A stretch of 64,000 nt of DNA from Flavobacterium panacagri (GTDB lineage Bacteria; Bacteroidota; Bacteroidia; Flavobacteriales; Flavobacteriaceae), in the NCBI RefSeq assembly GCF_030378165.1, contig NZ_CP119766.1, positions 3,348,001 through 3,412,000 on the forward strand, read 5' to 3'. Shown here one piece after another: positions 1 to 7,456 of the stretch. Position 1 is the stretch's first letter, and each line of letters begins with the position of its first letter. A model generated the notes under the pieces. The model was given only the letters and a program-made list of their open reading frames with translations. It had not been told where the DNA came from and searched no databases. Position numbers and translations under genes: made by a program.

Positions 1-462
1 ATTGTTTTAGACGTTAAAACAAAAAGCGGAAAGTTAACAAGAGTAAATCTTCCTGTAGAGATTTGGCAGCGTAACAACAGTTGGTCTTTCAAGCATAATT
101 CGACAGAAGAAATAGAAAGTATCACGTTAGATCCAGATAATGCATTTCCAGACAACAATACATCAAACAATGTTTGGACTGCGGGTAAGGGGAAAATTGA
201 AAAAGATGTTATTTTGGATCCATATTTAGGAACTTTTTCTACTTCAAGAGCGCCTCTTAAAATTGAAGTTACAGAGAAAAACAGTACAATGTATGTTGAA
301 ATTACAGATTTTCCGAAGTTTTCAGTTAAACCTGTGGAAAACGAAAAAGACACATTTGAGTCTAAAGGAGCTGGTTTAAAATTCAAATATAATGAAGCAA
401 AAACTGGTTTTGATATGATTGTTTTAGGAAATAATCAGGTAATTCCATTTACTAAAAACTAA
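1..462 (+). CDS. C-terminal part of an M1-like metallopeptidase (5' end outside window)
   Basis: The reading frame is open from base 1 to the stop at 460-462, so the gene begins before the window. The visible 153 residues hold no catalytic zinc motif. They contain a segment like IWQRNNSWSFKHNS followed by DPDNAFPDNN, a pattern I associate with the C-terminal end of Bacteroidetes M1-family (gluzincin) aminopeptidases, and then a small beta-rich tail of about 80 residues. A strong terminator follows directly. The family call is by recall of the tail pattern only; another exported peptidase with the same tail is possible. Confidence 0.55.
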   Translation: MVLDVKTKSGKLTRVNLPVEIWQRNNSWSFKHNSTEEIESITLDPDNAFPDNNTSNNVWTAGKGKIEKDVILDPYLGTFSTSRAPLKIEVTEKNSTMYVEITDFPKFSVKPVENEKDTFESKGAGLKFKYNEAKTGFDMIVLGNNQVIPFTKN

Positions 463-485
463 AAAAGAAAAAGCTTAAATGTTTT

Positions 486-527
486 AAAACCCGATAATTA
501 GTACTAATTATCGGGTTTTGTTTTTTT
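486..527 (+). terminator. Rho-independent terminator after the M1-like gene
   Basis: A 15-bp perfect inverted repeat (486-500 with 505-519, loop GTAC) is followed by a run of seven T. It closes the upstream gene and isolates the arginine cluster leader. Confidence 0.9.
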
Positions 528-576
528 ATATGTATTAACAAAACGCAAAAAAAATGTTAGAATTTTAATTTTTTGT

Positions 577-605
577 TTTGTAAATAAAAAAAAGATGTAC
601 TTTTG
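577..605 (+). promoter_or_regulatory. Bacteroidetes-type promoter of the arginine cluster leader
   Basis: A -33-like TTTG (577-580) lies 17 nt before TACTTTTG (598-605), which fits the Bacteroidetes -7 consensus TAnnTTTG. The next ATG (611) is only 5 nt downstream of the -7 box, so the transcript should start at or within a few bases of that ATG. No comparable promoter was seen closer to the first enzyme gene, so it probably drives the whole cluster. Confidence 0.75.
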
Positions 606-610
606 CACCG

Positions 611-697
611 ATGAATAAAATAAGTTTACATATAACTTCTTTGTCACGGACAAACTCACCGATTACTTCTCCCGAAGTACGGACACTAGCTCTATAG
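611..697 (+). CDS. Leaderless 28-codon leader peptide candidate of the arginine cluster
   Basis: The ATG lies 5 nt after the -7 box and opens a 28-codon frame ending in TAG at 695-697. The peptide is rich in Ser, Thr and Leu and holds two Arg residues, both encoded by CGG, a rare codon in this AT-rich genome. The frame runs through several stable stems, and its start codon lies inside the outer stem of the leader RNA. It could be a regulatory upstream ORF whose translation melts the RNA, or it could be accidental within a non-coding structured RNA. Two Arg in 28 is not a strong arginine signal, so the sensed signal is unknown. Confidence 0.45.
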   Translation: MNKISLHITSLSRTNSPITSPEVRTLAL

Positions 698-777
698 TGT
701 TCACTGAGTTTTATAGCCGTATATTTATTCATATCCATTTTTCATTTTGAAATCACATAATTTGTCCATTGGACAAA
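611..777 (+). ncRNA. Structured leader RNA / riboregulator candidate upstream of the arginine genes
   Basis: Visible pairings are: an outer stem 611-619 with 724-732 (9 bp); stem 652-658 with 705-711 (7 bp) enclosing two hairpins, 659-682 (CCG, 2-nt bulge, 6 bp, loop TCCC) and 683-700 (6 bp); hairpin 640-654 (6 bp, loop ACG), which competes with the 652-658 stem; and hairpin 761-777 (7 bp), whose arms repeat those of 640-654 and could pair with them instead. Such alternative pairings are typical of regulatory leaders. No intrinsic terminator is seen before the first enzyme gene, so control at translation or by Rho would be more likely. I do not recognise a known riboswitch class. Confidence 0.5.
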
Positions 778-934
778 CATATCCTAAAAGTATTTATTAT
801 TTTGTAAATTTTCTTGATCAAGTTTTTGATTTTGAGAATGTTACTTCTATTTTGCTTAATTTTATTGGATTCAATTCTGGATTTCAAACGAAACAATATG
901 CTTTTATTTTTAACACTAAACTTCAATTATTGAA

Positions 935-1582
935 ATGAAGATCTCTATTGTTGTTACCCAGGAAGAACACTTCAAATTCGCACAAGAAATCTGCGATACG
1001 ATAGAATCATCTGCCTTGTTGAGAGGTACGGGGATTGCTAAAAGAACTCCTGAGTATATTCAGAAAAAAATGTCGAATGGTGATGCGATGATTGCTCTGG
1101 CTGATGGAAAATTTGCAGGTTTTTGTTATATCGAAAGCTGGGAACATGGAAAATTCGTGGCGCATTCGGGATTAATTGTACATCCTGACTATAGAAGTTT
1201 AGGATTGGCAAAAAAGATAAAATCGAAAGTTTTTGATTATTCTTTGAAGAGATATCCAGATGCTAAAATATTTGGAATTACAACCGGTTTGGCTGTAATG
1301 AAGATTAACTCTGAATTAGGTTATAAACCAGTTCCATTCTCAGAATTAACAACCGATCCAAGTTTCTGGGCCGGATGTAAAACCTGTACTAACTTCCCAA
1401 TTTTACAGAGCAAAGAAAACAAAATGTGTCTTTGTACAGGAATGTTATATGATCCAAAAGAAAAACAAAAAACACCGCCGAGACATCCTTTTAATGAGGC
1501 TGTTTTAAGCAGGCTTAAAAAAATCAAACAGGCTTTGTTCTTAAACAAATTATTGTCATTTATTTTTTTATTCAAAATTTAA
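935..1582 (+). CDS. GNAT acetyltransferase, probable N-acetylglutamate synthase
   Basis: A 215-residue protein with a GNAT fold: the acetyl-CoA loop YRSLGLA is at residues 86-92, after the HPDYR strand. The C-terminal part has four cysteines in paired form (C148, C151, C165, C167), a possible metal site, and ends in a basic, hydrophobic tail. Bacteroidetes arginine clusters often begin with a GNAT protein that makes N-acetylglutamate from glutamate and acetyl-CoA, because classical argA and argJ are missing; neither is seen here either. It lies 55 bp upstream of argG in the same orientation. The substrate is inferred from context. Glutamate succinylation instead of acetylation cannot be excluded, given the type of carbamoyltransferase in this cluster. 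Confidence 0.75.
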   Translation: MKISIVVTQEEHFKFAQEICDTIESSALLRGTGIAKRTPEYIQKKMSNGDAMIALADGKFAGFCYIESWEHGKFVAHSGLIVHPDYRSLGLAKKIKSKVFDYSLKRYPDAKIFGITTGLAVMKINSELGYKPVPFSELTTDPSFWAGCKTCTNFPILQSKENKMCLCTGMLYDPKEKQKTPPRHPFNEAVLSRLKKIKQALFLNKLLSFIFLFKI

Positions 1583-1637
1583 TCAAAAAGAAATCTCAAA
1601 CTGCTACATACGAAAGTATTAGCCTAAATTATAAAAA

Positions 1638-2831
1638 ATGAAAAAAGTAGTATTAGCTTATAGCGGAGGATTAGATACCTCGTATTGTTTGAAATATTTA
1701 AAAAATGAAAAAGGATACGAAGTTCATACTGTTCTTGTAGATACAGGAGGATTTTCTGCTGAAGAATTAACAGCTATTGAAAAAAGAGCGTATGAGTTAG
1801 GAAGTGCGCAACACGCCAACTTAACAATTTTAGATAAATATTACGATAAAGCTATAAAATACTTGATTTTCGGAAACGTATTAAAAAACAATACTTATCC
1901 ATTATCAGTAAGTGCTGAACGTGTTTTTCAAGCAATTGAAGCTATAAAATATGCGAAAAAAGTAGGAGCAACTGCAATCGCTCACGGAAGTACTGGTGCA
2001 GGAAATGACCAAATTCGTTTCGATTTGATTTTCCAAACTATTGCTCCAGAAATTGAAATTATTACGCCAATTAGAGATTTAAAATTGTCAAGACAAGAAG
2101 AAGTTGATTATTTAGCTCAAAACGGAGTTCACTATTCTTGGGAAAAAGCACAATATTCTATCAATAAAGGACTTTGGGGAACCAGTGTTGGAGGAAAAGA
2201 AACTTTAACTTCAGGACAACCGTTGCCAAGTGAAGCGTATCCATCACAATTACAAAAAGAAGGAGAAGAGAAAGTAACGCTTCATTTTGAACAAGGAGAA
2301 TTAGTTGGTTTAAACGGAAAAACTGATAAACCATCAAATAATATTGTCGCTCTTGAAAAATTGGCAAGTGCTTATGCAATTGGTAGAGATATTCACGTAG
2401 GTGATACGATTATCGGAATTAAAGGAAGAGTTGGTTTTGAAGCTGCTGCTCCGTTAATTATTATCAAAGCACACCATTTATTAGAGAAACATACTCTTGG
2501 AAAATGGCAACAATACTGGAAAGAGCAATTAGGAAACTGGTACGGAATGTTATTCCACGAAGGTCAGTTCTTAGATCCAGTAATGAGAAATATCGAAACT
2601 TTCTTGCAAGACACACAAAAAACAGTAAATGGAACCGTAACAGTTTCATTAAAACCATACCATTTCTCACTTGACGGAATCGAATCTGAAAATGATTTAA
2701 TGAACACAGGTTTCGGTCAATACGGAGAAATGAACAATGCTTGGACATCAGACGATGCAAAAGGATTTATCAAGATTTTAGGAAATGCACAAAACATATT
2801 CTCATCTGTAAACAAATTAGACCATGATTAA
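1638..2831 (+). CDS. argG: Argininosuccinate synthase
   Basis: A cytosolic ligase joining citrulline and aspartate with ATP, the penultimate arginine step. The 397-residue protein starts with the PP-loop AYSGGLDTS (residues 7-15) that binds ATP, and continues with AHGSTGAGNDQIRFD, typical for substrate binding. Length is normal for the family. Its stop overlaps the argC start by 8 bp, which implies translational coupling. ArgH at the end of the cluster uses its product. Confidence 0.96.
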   Translation: MKKVVLAYSGGLDTSYCLKYLKNEKGYEVHTVLVDTGGFSAEELTAIEKRAYELGSAQHANLTILDKYYDKAIKYLIFGNVLKNNTYPLSVSAERVFQAIEAIKYAKKVGATAIAHGSTGAGNDQIRFDLIFQTIAPEIEIITPIRDLKLSRQEEVDYLAQNGVHYSWEKAQYSINKGLWGTSVGGKETLTSGQPLPSEAYPSQLQKEGEEKVTLHFEQGELVGLNGKTDKPSNNIVALEKLASAYAIGRDIHVGDTIIGIKGRVGFEAAAPLIIIKAHHLLEKHTLGKWQQYWKEQLGNWYGMLFHEGQFLDPVMRNIETFLQDTQKTVNGTVTVSLKPYHFSLDGIESENDLMNTGFGQYGEMNNAWTSDDAKGFIKILGNAQNIFSSVNKLDHD

Positions 2832-3801
2832 TGTCGGAATTATTGGTGGCTCGGGCTACACAGCCGGAGAACTCATCAGAATTTTAATGTATCATCCAAA
2901 AGTAAACATCGATTTTGTTTACAGTACAACTAATGCTGGAAAGCCACTTTCTGTAGCACACCAAGATTTGATGGGCGATATCGAAATGAATTTTACAGAT
3001 GAAATCAATCCAAATGTAAATGTTGTTTTCTTGTGCCTAGGGCATGGAAAATCAATTTCATTTTTGAAAGAAAACCAGTTTGCAAGTCATACCAAAATCA
3101 TCGATTTAGGAAATGATTTCAGATTGAATAAAGATGCTCATTTCGAAGGAAAAGATTTTGTTTACGGATTGCCTGAAATTAATAAAGCCGAGATCAAAAA
3201 GACAAATTATATTGCAAATCCAGGCTGTTTTGCAACTGCTATTCAATTGGCATTATTGCCTTTAGCAAAACATAATTTGCTGAATAATGATGTTCATATT
3301 AATGCAACAACTGGAAGTACAGGAGCAGGAGTAAGTCTTTCAGAAACTTCTCATTTCAGTTGGAGAAACAACAATATGTCACATTATAAAGCTTTTGAGC
3401 ACCAACATTTGGGAGAAATCGGAGAAAGTTTAGTTCAGTTGCAAGACGATTTTGACAGCGAATTGCTTTTTATTCCGAACAGAGGAGATTTCCCAAGAGG
3501 AATTTTCGCAACTTTATATACAGTTTGCGATGATAGTTTAGAGCAATTAGTAGCAAAATACGAAGAGTTTTATAAAAATGAGCCTTTCGTAACCGTTACT
3601 ACAACCAACATCAACATGAAACAAGTGGTGCAAACGAATAAATGTATCATTAGTTTATTGAAAAAAGGAAACCGGGTTCTCATAACGTCAATTATCGATA
3701 ACTTAACCAAAGGTGCTTCAGGACAAGCCATTCAAAACATGAATTTAATGTTCGGATTAGAAGAAACCACAGGTTTACATTTGAAACCAAGCGGATTTTA
3801 A
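2824..3801 (+). CDS. argC: N-acetyl-gamma-glutamyl-phosphate reductase
   Basis: Reduces the acylglutamyl phosphate made by ArgB to the semialdehyde with NADPH. The 325-residue protein begins with a Rossmann glycine motif (GGSGYTAGE, residues 8-16) and carries the catalytic cysteine in NPGCFAT (C135). The start overlaps the end of argG. A 159-bp gap with a GTTTCA-type inverted repeat separates it from argD. Confidence 0.96.
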   Translation: MINVGIIGGSGYTAGELIRILMYHPKVNIDFVYSTTNAGKPLSVAHQDLMGDIEMNFTDEINPNVNVVFLCLGHGKSISFLKENQFASHTKIIDLGNDFRLNKDAHFEGKDFVYGLPEINKAEIKKTNYIANPGCFATAIQLALLPLAKHNLLNNDVHINATTGSTGAGVSLSETSHFSWRNNNMSHYKAFEHQHLGEIGESLVQLQDDFDSELLFIPNRGDFPRGIFATLYTVCDDSLEQLVAKYEEFYKNEPFVTVTTTNINMKQVVQTNKCIISLLKKGNRVLITSIIDNLTKGASGQAIQNMNLMFGLEETTGLHLKPSGF

Positions 3802-3807
3802 TTTTTT

Positions 3808-3942
3808 AGTTTCAAGTTTCAAGTTTCAGGTTTCACGTTCTGTGCGTGACTCGAAATAGATACGAAGAAACATAACTAGTTTTAAGGTTTGAAGTTTTAG
3901 TTTTCACCTTCAGTGAGTAACTTGAAACATGAAACCTGAAAC
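3808..3942. repeat. GTTTCA-type intergenic inverted repeat
   Basis: Tandem GTTTCAAG/GTTTCAGG units at the left match GAAACATGAAACCTGAAAC at the right; 3823-3835 pairs perfectly with 3930-3942. Similar units recur at 30957-31075 and 62389-62413, so this is a dispersed intergenic element and not gene-specific. It sits between argC and argD without an obvious promoter. Confidence 0.6.
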
Positions 3943-3960
3943 AAAATAAACAAAATACAA

Positions 3961-5100
3961 ATGAACTTATTCAACGTTTACCCATTATACGACATAACTC
4001 CAGTAAAAGCAGTAGATTGTACAATTATTGATGACAAAGGAGTAGAATATTTAGATTTATACAGCGGACATGGTGTGATTTCTATTGGCCACACACAGCC
4101 GGATTATGTAGCAAAATTGAAGAATCAAATAGACCATTTAGGATTTTATTCTAATGCCATTCAGAATCCTTTACAGGTGGAATTGGCTCAGAAATTAGGA
4201 AAACTTTCTGGTCTTGAAGATTATGAATTATTTTTATGCAGTTCTGGAGCTGAAGCCAATGAAAATGCTTTAAAATTAGCTTCTTTCCACAACGGAAAAT
4301 CAAGAGTTATCGCTTTTGATAATTCTTTCCACGGAAGAACTTCTGCAGCAGTTGCCGTTACAGATAATAAAAAAATCGTTGCGCCATTAAACGCGCAGCA
4401 GGAAGTAACTTTTTTACCTTTAAACCAAATTGAATTAGTTGAAGCTGAATTGGCTAAAGGCGATGTTACAGCAGTAATTATCGAAGGAATTCAAGGAGTT
4501 GGAGGTTTAGACCAAGGAACAACTGAATTTTTTCAGGCTTTAGAAAAAGCATGTAAAAAGTACGATGTTGTTTTGATTTTAGATGAAGTGCAATCTGGAT
4601 ACGGAAGAAGCGGGAAATTCTTCGCTTTCCAACACCATGGAATCAATGCTGATATCATTTCAGTTGCAAAAGGAATGGGGAATGGATTTCCAGTCGGAGC
4701 CATTTTAATTTCTCCAAAATTCGAAGCAAGTTTCGGATTGTTAGGAACTACTTTCGGCGGAAGCCATTTGTCTTGTGCCGCAGGAATTGCCGTTTTGGAT
4801 GTAATTGAAAAACTGGATTTACAAAAGAATGTAAATGAAGTTTATGAATATTTCTTAGAAAAAATCAAAGAAGTTGACGGAATAAAACAAGTAAAAGGAA
4901 AAGGATTAATGCTTGGAGTGGAGTTTGATTTTGACGTAGCAGCTTTAAGAAAGAAATTAATCATCGAAAAACACATTTTTACAGGAAGCGCCAACAATAA
5001 AAATCTATTAAGAATTTTACCGCCATTAACTGTAAAAAAAGCAGATATCGATACGTTCGTAAAAGCTTTAAAAGAAAGTTTGGAAGAATTAAAAAACTAA
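3961..5100 (+). CDS. argD: Acetylornithine (or succinylornithine) aminotransferase
   Basis: A class III PLP aminotransferase that converts the acylglutamate semialdehyde to acyl-ornithine with glutamate as amino donor. The 379-residue protein has SSGAEANE (94-101, phosphate binding), LILDEVQSGYGRSG with D208 contacting the PLP pyridine nitrogen, and the Schiff-base lysine K237 in SVAKGMGNG. The position between argC and the carbamoyltransferase fits ArgD better than ornithine or GABA aminotransferase. Whether the acyl group is acetyl or succinyl cannot be read from the sequence. Confidence 0.93.
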   Translation: MNLFNVYPLYDITPVKAVDCTIIDDKGVEYLDLYSGHGVISIGHTQPDYVAKLKNQIDHLGFYSNAIQNPLQVELAQKLGKLSGLEDYELFLCSSGAEANENALKLASFHNGKSRVIAFDNSFHGRTSAAVAVTDNKKIVAPLNAQQEVTFLPLNQIELVEAELAKGDVTAVIIEGIQGVGGLDQGTTEFFQALEKACKKYDVVLILDEVQSGYGRSGKFFAFQHHGINADIISVAKGMGNGFPVGAILISPKFEASFGLLGTTFGGSHLSCAAGIAVLDVIEKLDLQKNVNEVYEYFLEKIKEVDGIKQVKGKGLMLGVEFDFDVAALRKKLIIEKHIFTGSANNKNLLRILPPLTVKKADIDTFVKALKESLEELKN

Positions 5101-5111
5101 ACACACGATAT

Positions 5112-5202
5112 CCTAACAGGTTTCCAAAACCTGTTAGGTATGTAAAAATAAACTTGGAAATATTCAAGGATCAAACCTAACAGGTTTTTAAAACCTGTTA
5201 GG
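5112..5202. repeat. Two copies of a CCTAACAGG palindrome
   Basis: Two near-identical 27-nt palindromes, 5112-5138 and 5176-5202, each with an 11-13 bp stem starting CCTAACAGGTTT and an almost absent loop, lie between argD and proA. They resemble REP-like elements and can form strong hairpins in the polycistronic RNA. Neither is followed by a T-run, so they are not ordinary terminators; mRNA stabilisation or an inert repeat is possible. Confidence 0.75.
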
Positions 5203-5260
5203 ATGAATAAAGTTTCGATAAAAAAGAAACAACCAAAAAACAACCAACCCACTTGAAATT

Positions 5261-6454
5261 ATGAAACCATTATCAATTGAAACACGCAACGCGGTTTTGC
5301 GGACTATGGCAAAGCTGGTCGAGCAGGAGCGGAATGAGATAATCCTGACCAATCAGGAAGATCTTGCCGATTACGACGGCTCTGATTTAGCGATGGAAGA
5401 ACGCTTAAAAGTAGATGATAAAAAAGTCGACGAAATGATTTTATCATTAAACCAATTAGCTTCACAGGAAGATCCCGTTGGCGTTGAGCGTTTTCATTTT
5501 ACTCATGATAATGGAATAAAAGTTATAAATAAAACGGCTGCTTTCGGAACGATTTTAATTATTTACGAATCCCGCCCAGATGTTACAATCGAAGCGGGCG
5601 GAATCGCTTTTAAATCAGGAAATAAGATTTTATTAAAAGGCGGAAAAGAGTCTTTAAAATCAAATTTAAAAATCGTAAGTTTTTGGCACAAAGCTTTAGA
5701 AGAAAACGGAGTTTCAAAAGACTGGGTTGAATATCTGAATTACAACAGAACAGAAACTCAGGCTTTTCTAGAAAAACCAACTCAAAAAGTCGATTTAATA
5801 GTTCCAAGAGGCGGAGAAAAACTAATTGAATTTGTTAAAGCGCATGCGACTTGTCCCGTAATCGTAAGCGGACGCGGAAATAATTTCGTTTACGTTCATG
5901 AAAAAGCAGATACTGATTTGGCTTTAAAAGTAATTTTAAATGCTAAGACTGCTAAAATTTCAGCTTGTAATGCTTTAGATAAAGTTTTAATTGATTCAAA
6001 ACTTCCAAATTTTGAAGGTTTCACAGCAATGTTAATTGAAGCCTTAATTGAAGCAAAAGTTGAAGTTATTGTAGATCAATCTTTAGCAAATTTTGAAAAT
6101 ACCAAAACGTTACAAAACGAAGATATTTGGTACGAAGAATTTCTAGATTATAAAATTGTAATCGGAACAATCGATTCTCAAGAGCATGCCATTGATATGA
6201 TTAATAAATACTGCGGAGGACATTCAGCAGCAATTATTACCAAAGATAATGAAGTCGCACAGCAGTTTATGGAATCGATAGATGCAGCAGCAGTTTACCA
6301 AAATGCATCAACCAGATTCACAGACGGTGGACAATTTGGTTTAGGCGGAGAATTAGCCATAAGCACGGATAAACTCCACCAAAGAGGCCCAATTGGTTTA
6401 CAGCATTTAGTAACTAATAAATGGTACGTTTACGGAGAAGGACAAATAAGATAA
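5261..6454 (+). CDS. proA: Glutamate-5-semialdehyde dehydrogenase (gamma-glutamyl phosphate reductase)
   Basis: Second step of proline synthesis: NADPH-dependent reduction of glutamyl 5-phosphate. The 397-residue protein shows the aldehyde dehydrogenase fold with YESRPDVTIEAGG (residues 102-114), VPRGG (181-185) and the catalytic cysteine C236 in ISACNALDK. Residue spacing and length match ProA. It is placed inside the arginine cluster directly before proB; proC is not in the window. Confidence 0.95.
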   Translation: MKPLSIETRNAVLRTMAKLVEQERNEIILTNQEDLADYDGSDLAMEERLKVDDKKVDEMILSLNQLASQEDPVGVERFHFTHDNGIKVINKTAAFGTILIIYESRPDVTIEAGGIAFKSGNKILLKGGKESLKSNLKIVSFWHKALEENGVSKDWVEYLNYNRTETQAFLEKPTQKVDLIVPRGGEKLIEFVKAHATCPVIVSGRGNNFVYVHEKADTDLALKVILNAKTAKISACNALDKVLIDSKLPNFEGFTAMLIEALIEAKVEVIVDQSLANFENTKTLQNEDIWYEEFLDYKIVIGTIDSQEHAIDMINKYCGGHSAAIITKDNEVAQQFMESIDAAAVYQNASTRFTDGGQFGLGGELAISTDKLHQRGPIGLQHLVTNKWYVYGEGQIR

Positions 6455-6604
6455 TTGTAGACTTTAGAGTTCAGATTTTAGATTATTGGAATTTGGAATT
6501 TATTTATAGATAAAGCTTTGCGAACTTGGCGTTTGTAAGCATAAAGTATATCAAAAAACCTTGCGCACTTTGCGGTTAAAAAAAATCGCAGTAAAACAAC
6601 AAAA

Positions 6605-7366
6605 ATGGGTAAGAAACGGATTTTATTAAAAATAGGAAGTAATACTTTAACCAAAGAAACCAATCATATTTCGCGGGGAAAGATTGAAGACCTCGGAATA
6701 CAGATTGCCGCTTTAAACGACGAATATGAGTTTATCATAGTGAGTTCAGGAGCAATTGCGGCAGCAAAACAATTTGTAAAACTGGATAATCAAGATAAAG
6801 ATGTTTTTGTAAAACAGGCTTTAGCTTCAATTGGACAACCACATTTAATGCGGATTTACAATGAAAATTTTAAGGATTTAGGATTGAATACTTCGCAGTG
6901 TTTACTTTCTTATTCTGATTTCGAAAAAGAGCAGACCAAAAAGAACATAGTAAATACCATTAATGTATTGGTTAAAAACAATTACATTCCGATTATCAAT
7001 GAAAATGATACTGTTGCCACAGATGAGATTCGGTTTGGAGATAATGATAAATTAGCGGCTTTAACGGCGGTTCTTTTAAATGTTGATATTTTGATCATTG
7101 CCACCAATACAAACGGGATTTACACAAAAGATTCAATTCATGATGAAAATCCAGAAACCATAAAATTGGTAAATGATTTGAAGTCACTTGAAAAGGAAAT
7201 CGGCGAATCAAAATCATCGCACGGAACAGGAGGAATGCAATCTAAAATAGAAGCAGCAGCAATTTCAAAAGCAGCTAACATCGAAACTTGGATTGTTAAT
7301 GGATTAAATGATAATTTTATTCTAAAGGCTTTAAAAGACGAAATTTCATTTACAAAAATCATATAA
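6605..7366 (+). CDS. proB: Glutamate 5-kinase without PUA domain
   Basis: Phosphorylates glutamate to glutamyl 5-phosphate, first step of proline synthesis. The 253-residue protein has the amino acid kinase fold: LLKIGSNTLT at the N-terminus, SSGAIAAA, NENDTV with FGDNDKLAA, and HGTGGMQSK near the C-terminus. It ends after this domain, so the C-terminal PUA domain of the longer enterobacterial form is absent; short forms are known in several phyla. The order proA-proB is the reverse of the pathway order. Confidence 0.93.
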   Translation: MGKKRILLKIGSNTLTKETNHISRGKIEDLGIQIAALNDEYEFIIVSSGAIAAAKQFVKLDNQDKDVFVKQALASIGQPHLMRIYNENFKDLGLNTSQCLLSYSDFEKEQTKKNIVNTINVLVKNNYIPIINENDTVATDEIRFGDNDKLAALTAVLLNVDILIIATNTNGIYTKDSIHDENPETIKLVNDLKSLEKEIGESKSSHGTGGMQSKIEAAAISKAANIETWIVNGLNDNFILKALKDEISFTKII

Positions 7367-7424
7367 CCACGAATTTACGAATTTATATCTCAAAGATTAT
7401 TAAAAATAATTTGTGAATTCGTGG
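7367..7424. repeat. CCACGAATT palindromic repeat, copy 1
   Basis: Begins one base after the proB stop. The arm CCACGAATTTACGAATTT matches AATTTGTGAATTCGTGG at the right end; the centre contains CAAAGATTATTAAAAATAA. Copies 2 to 4 lie at 10620-10728, 15871-15931 and 45199-45260. Copies 1 and 3 share the same centre. The right arm supplies a GTG in frame with argF', which makes a false upstream start. Confidence 0.85.
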
Positions 7425-7456
7425 CGAATAAACAAACTCAAAAAAAGCAAAAAACA

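Larger units (their letters stand above)
463..934. other. Long non-enzyme stretch before the arginine cluster
   Basis: These 472 bases hold the terminator of the upstream gene, the promoter, the leader ORF and the structured RNA described separately. From about 780 to 934 the sequence is AT-rich with a short palindrome (CTTGATCAAG near 816) and no second promoter that I can support. A TTG-started 63-codon frame at 747-938 overlaps the next gene by ATGA but looks like low-complexity AT-rich sequence. Confidence 0.6.

Noticed and set aside
747..938. 63-codon TTG-started frame before the GNAT gene, overlapping it by ATGA
   Set aside because: Composition is low-complexity AT-rich (Phe, Ile, Asn) with no domain; it overlaps the leader RNA region. 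Only the ATGA overlap speaks for it.
3802..3960. Promoter or leader between argC and argD
   Set aside because: No -33/-7 pair found; the gap is filled by a GTTTCA-type inverted repeat.
7421..7456. GTG start for argF'
   Set aside because: Lies in the right arm of a palindromic repeat and adds a Lys/Gln-rich stretch not expected for the family.
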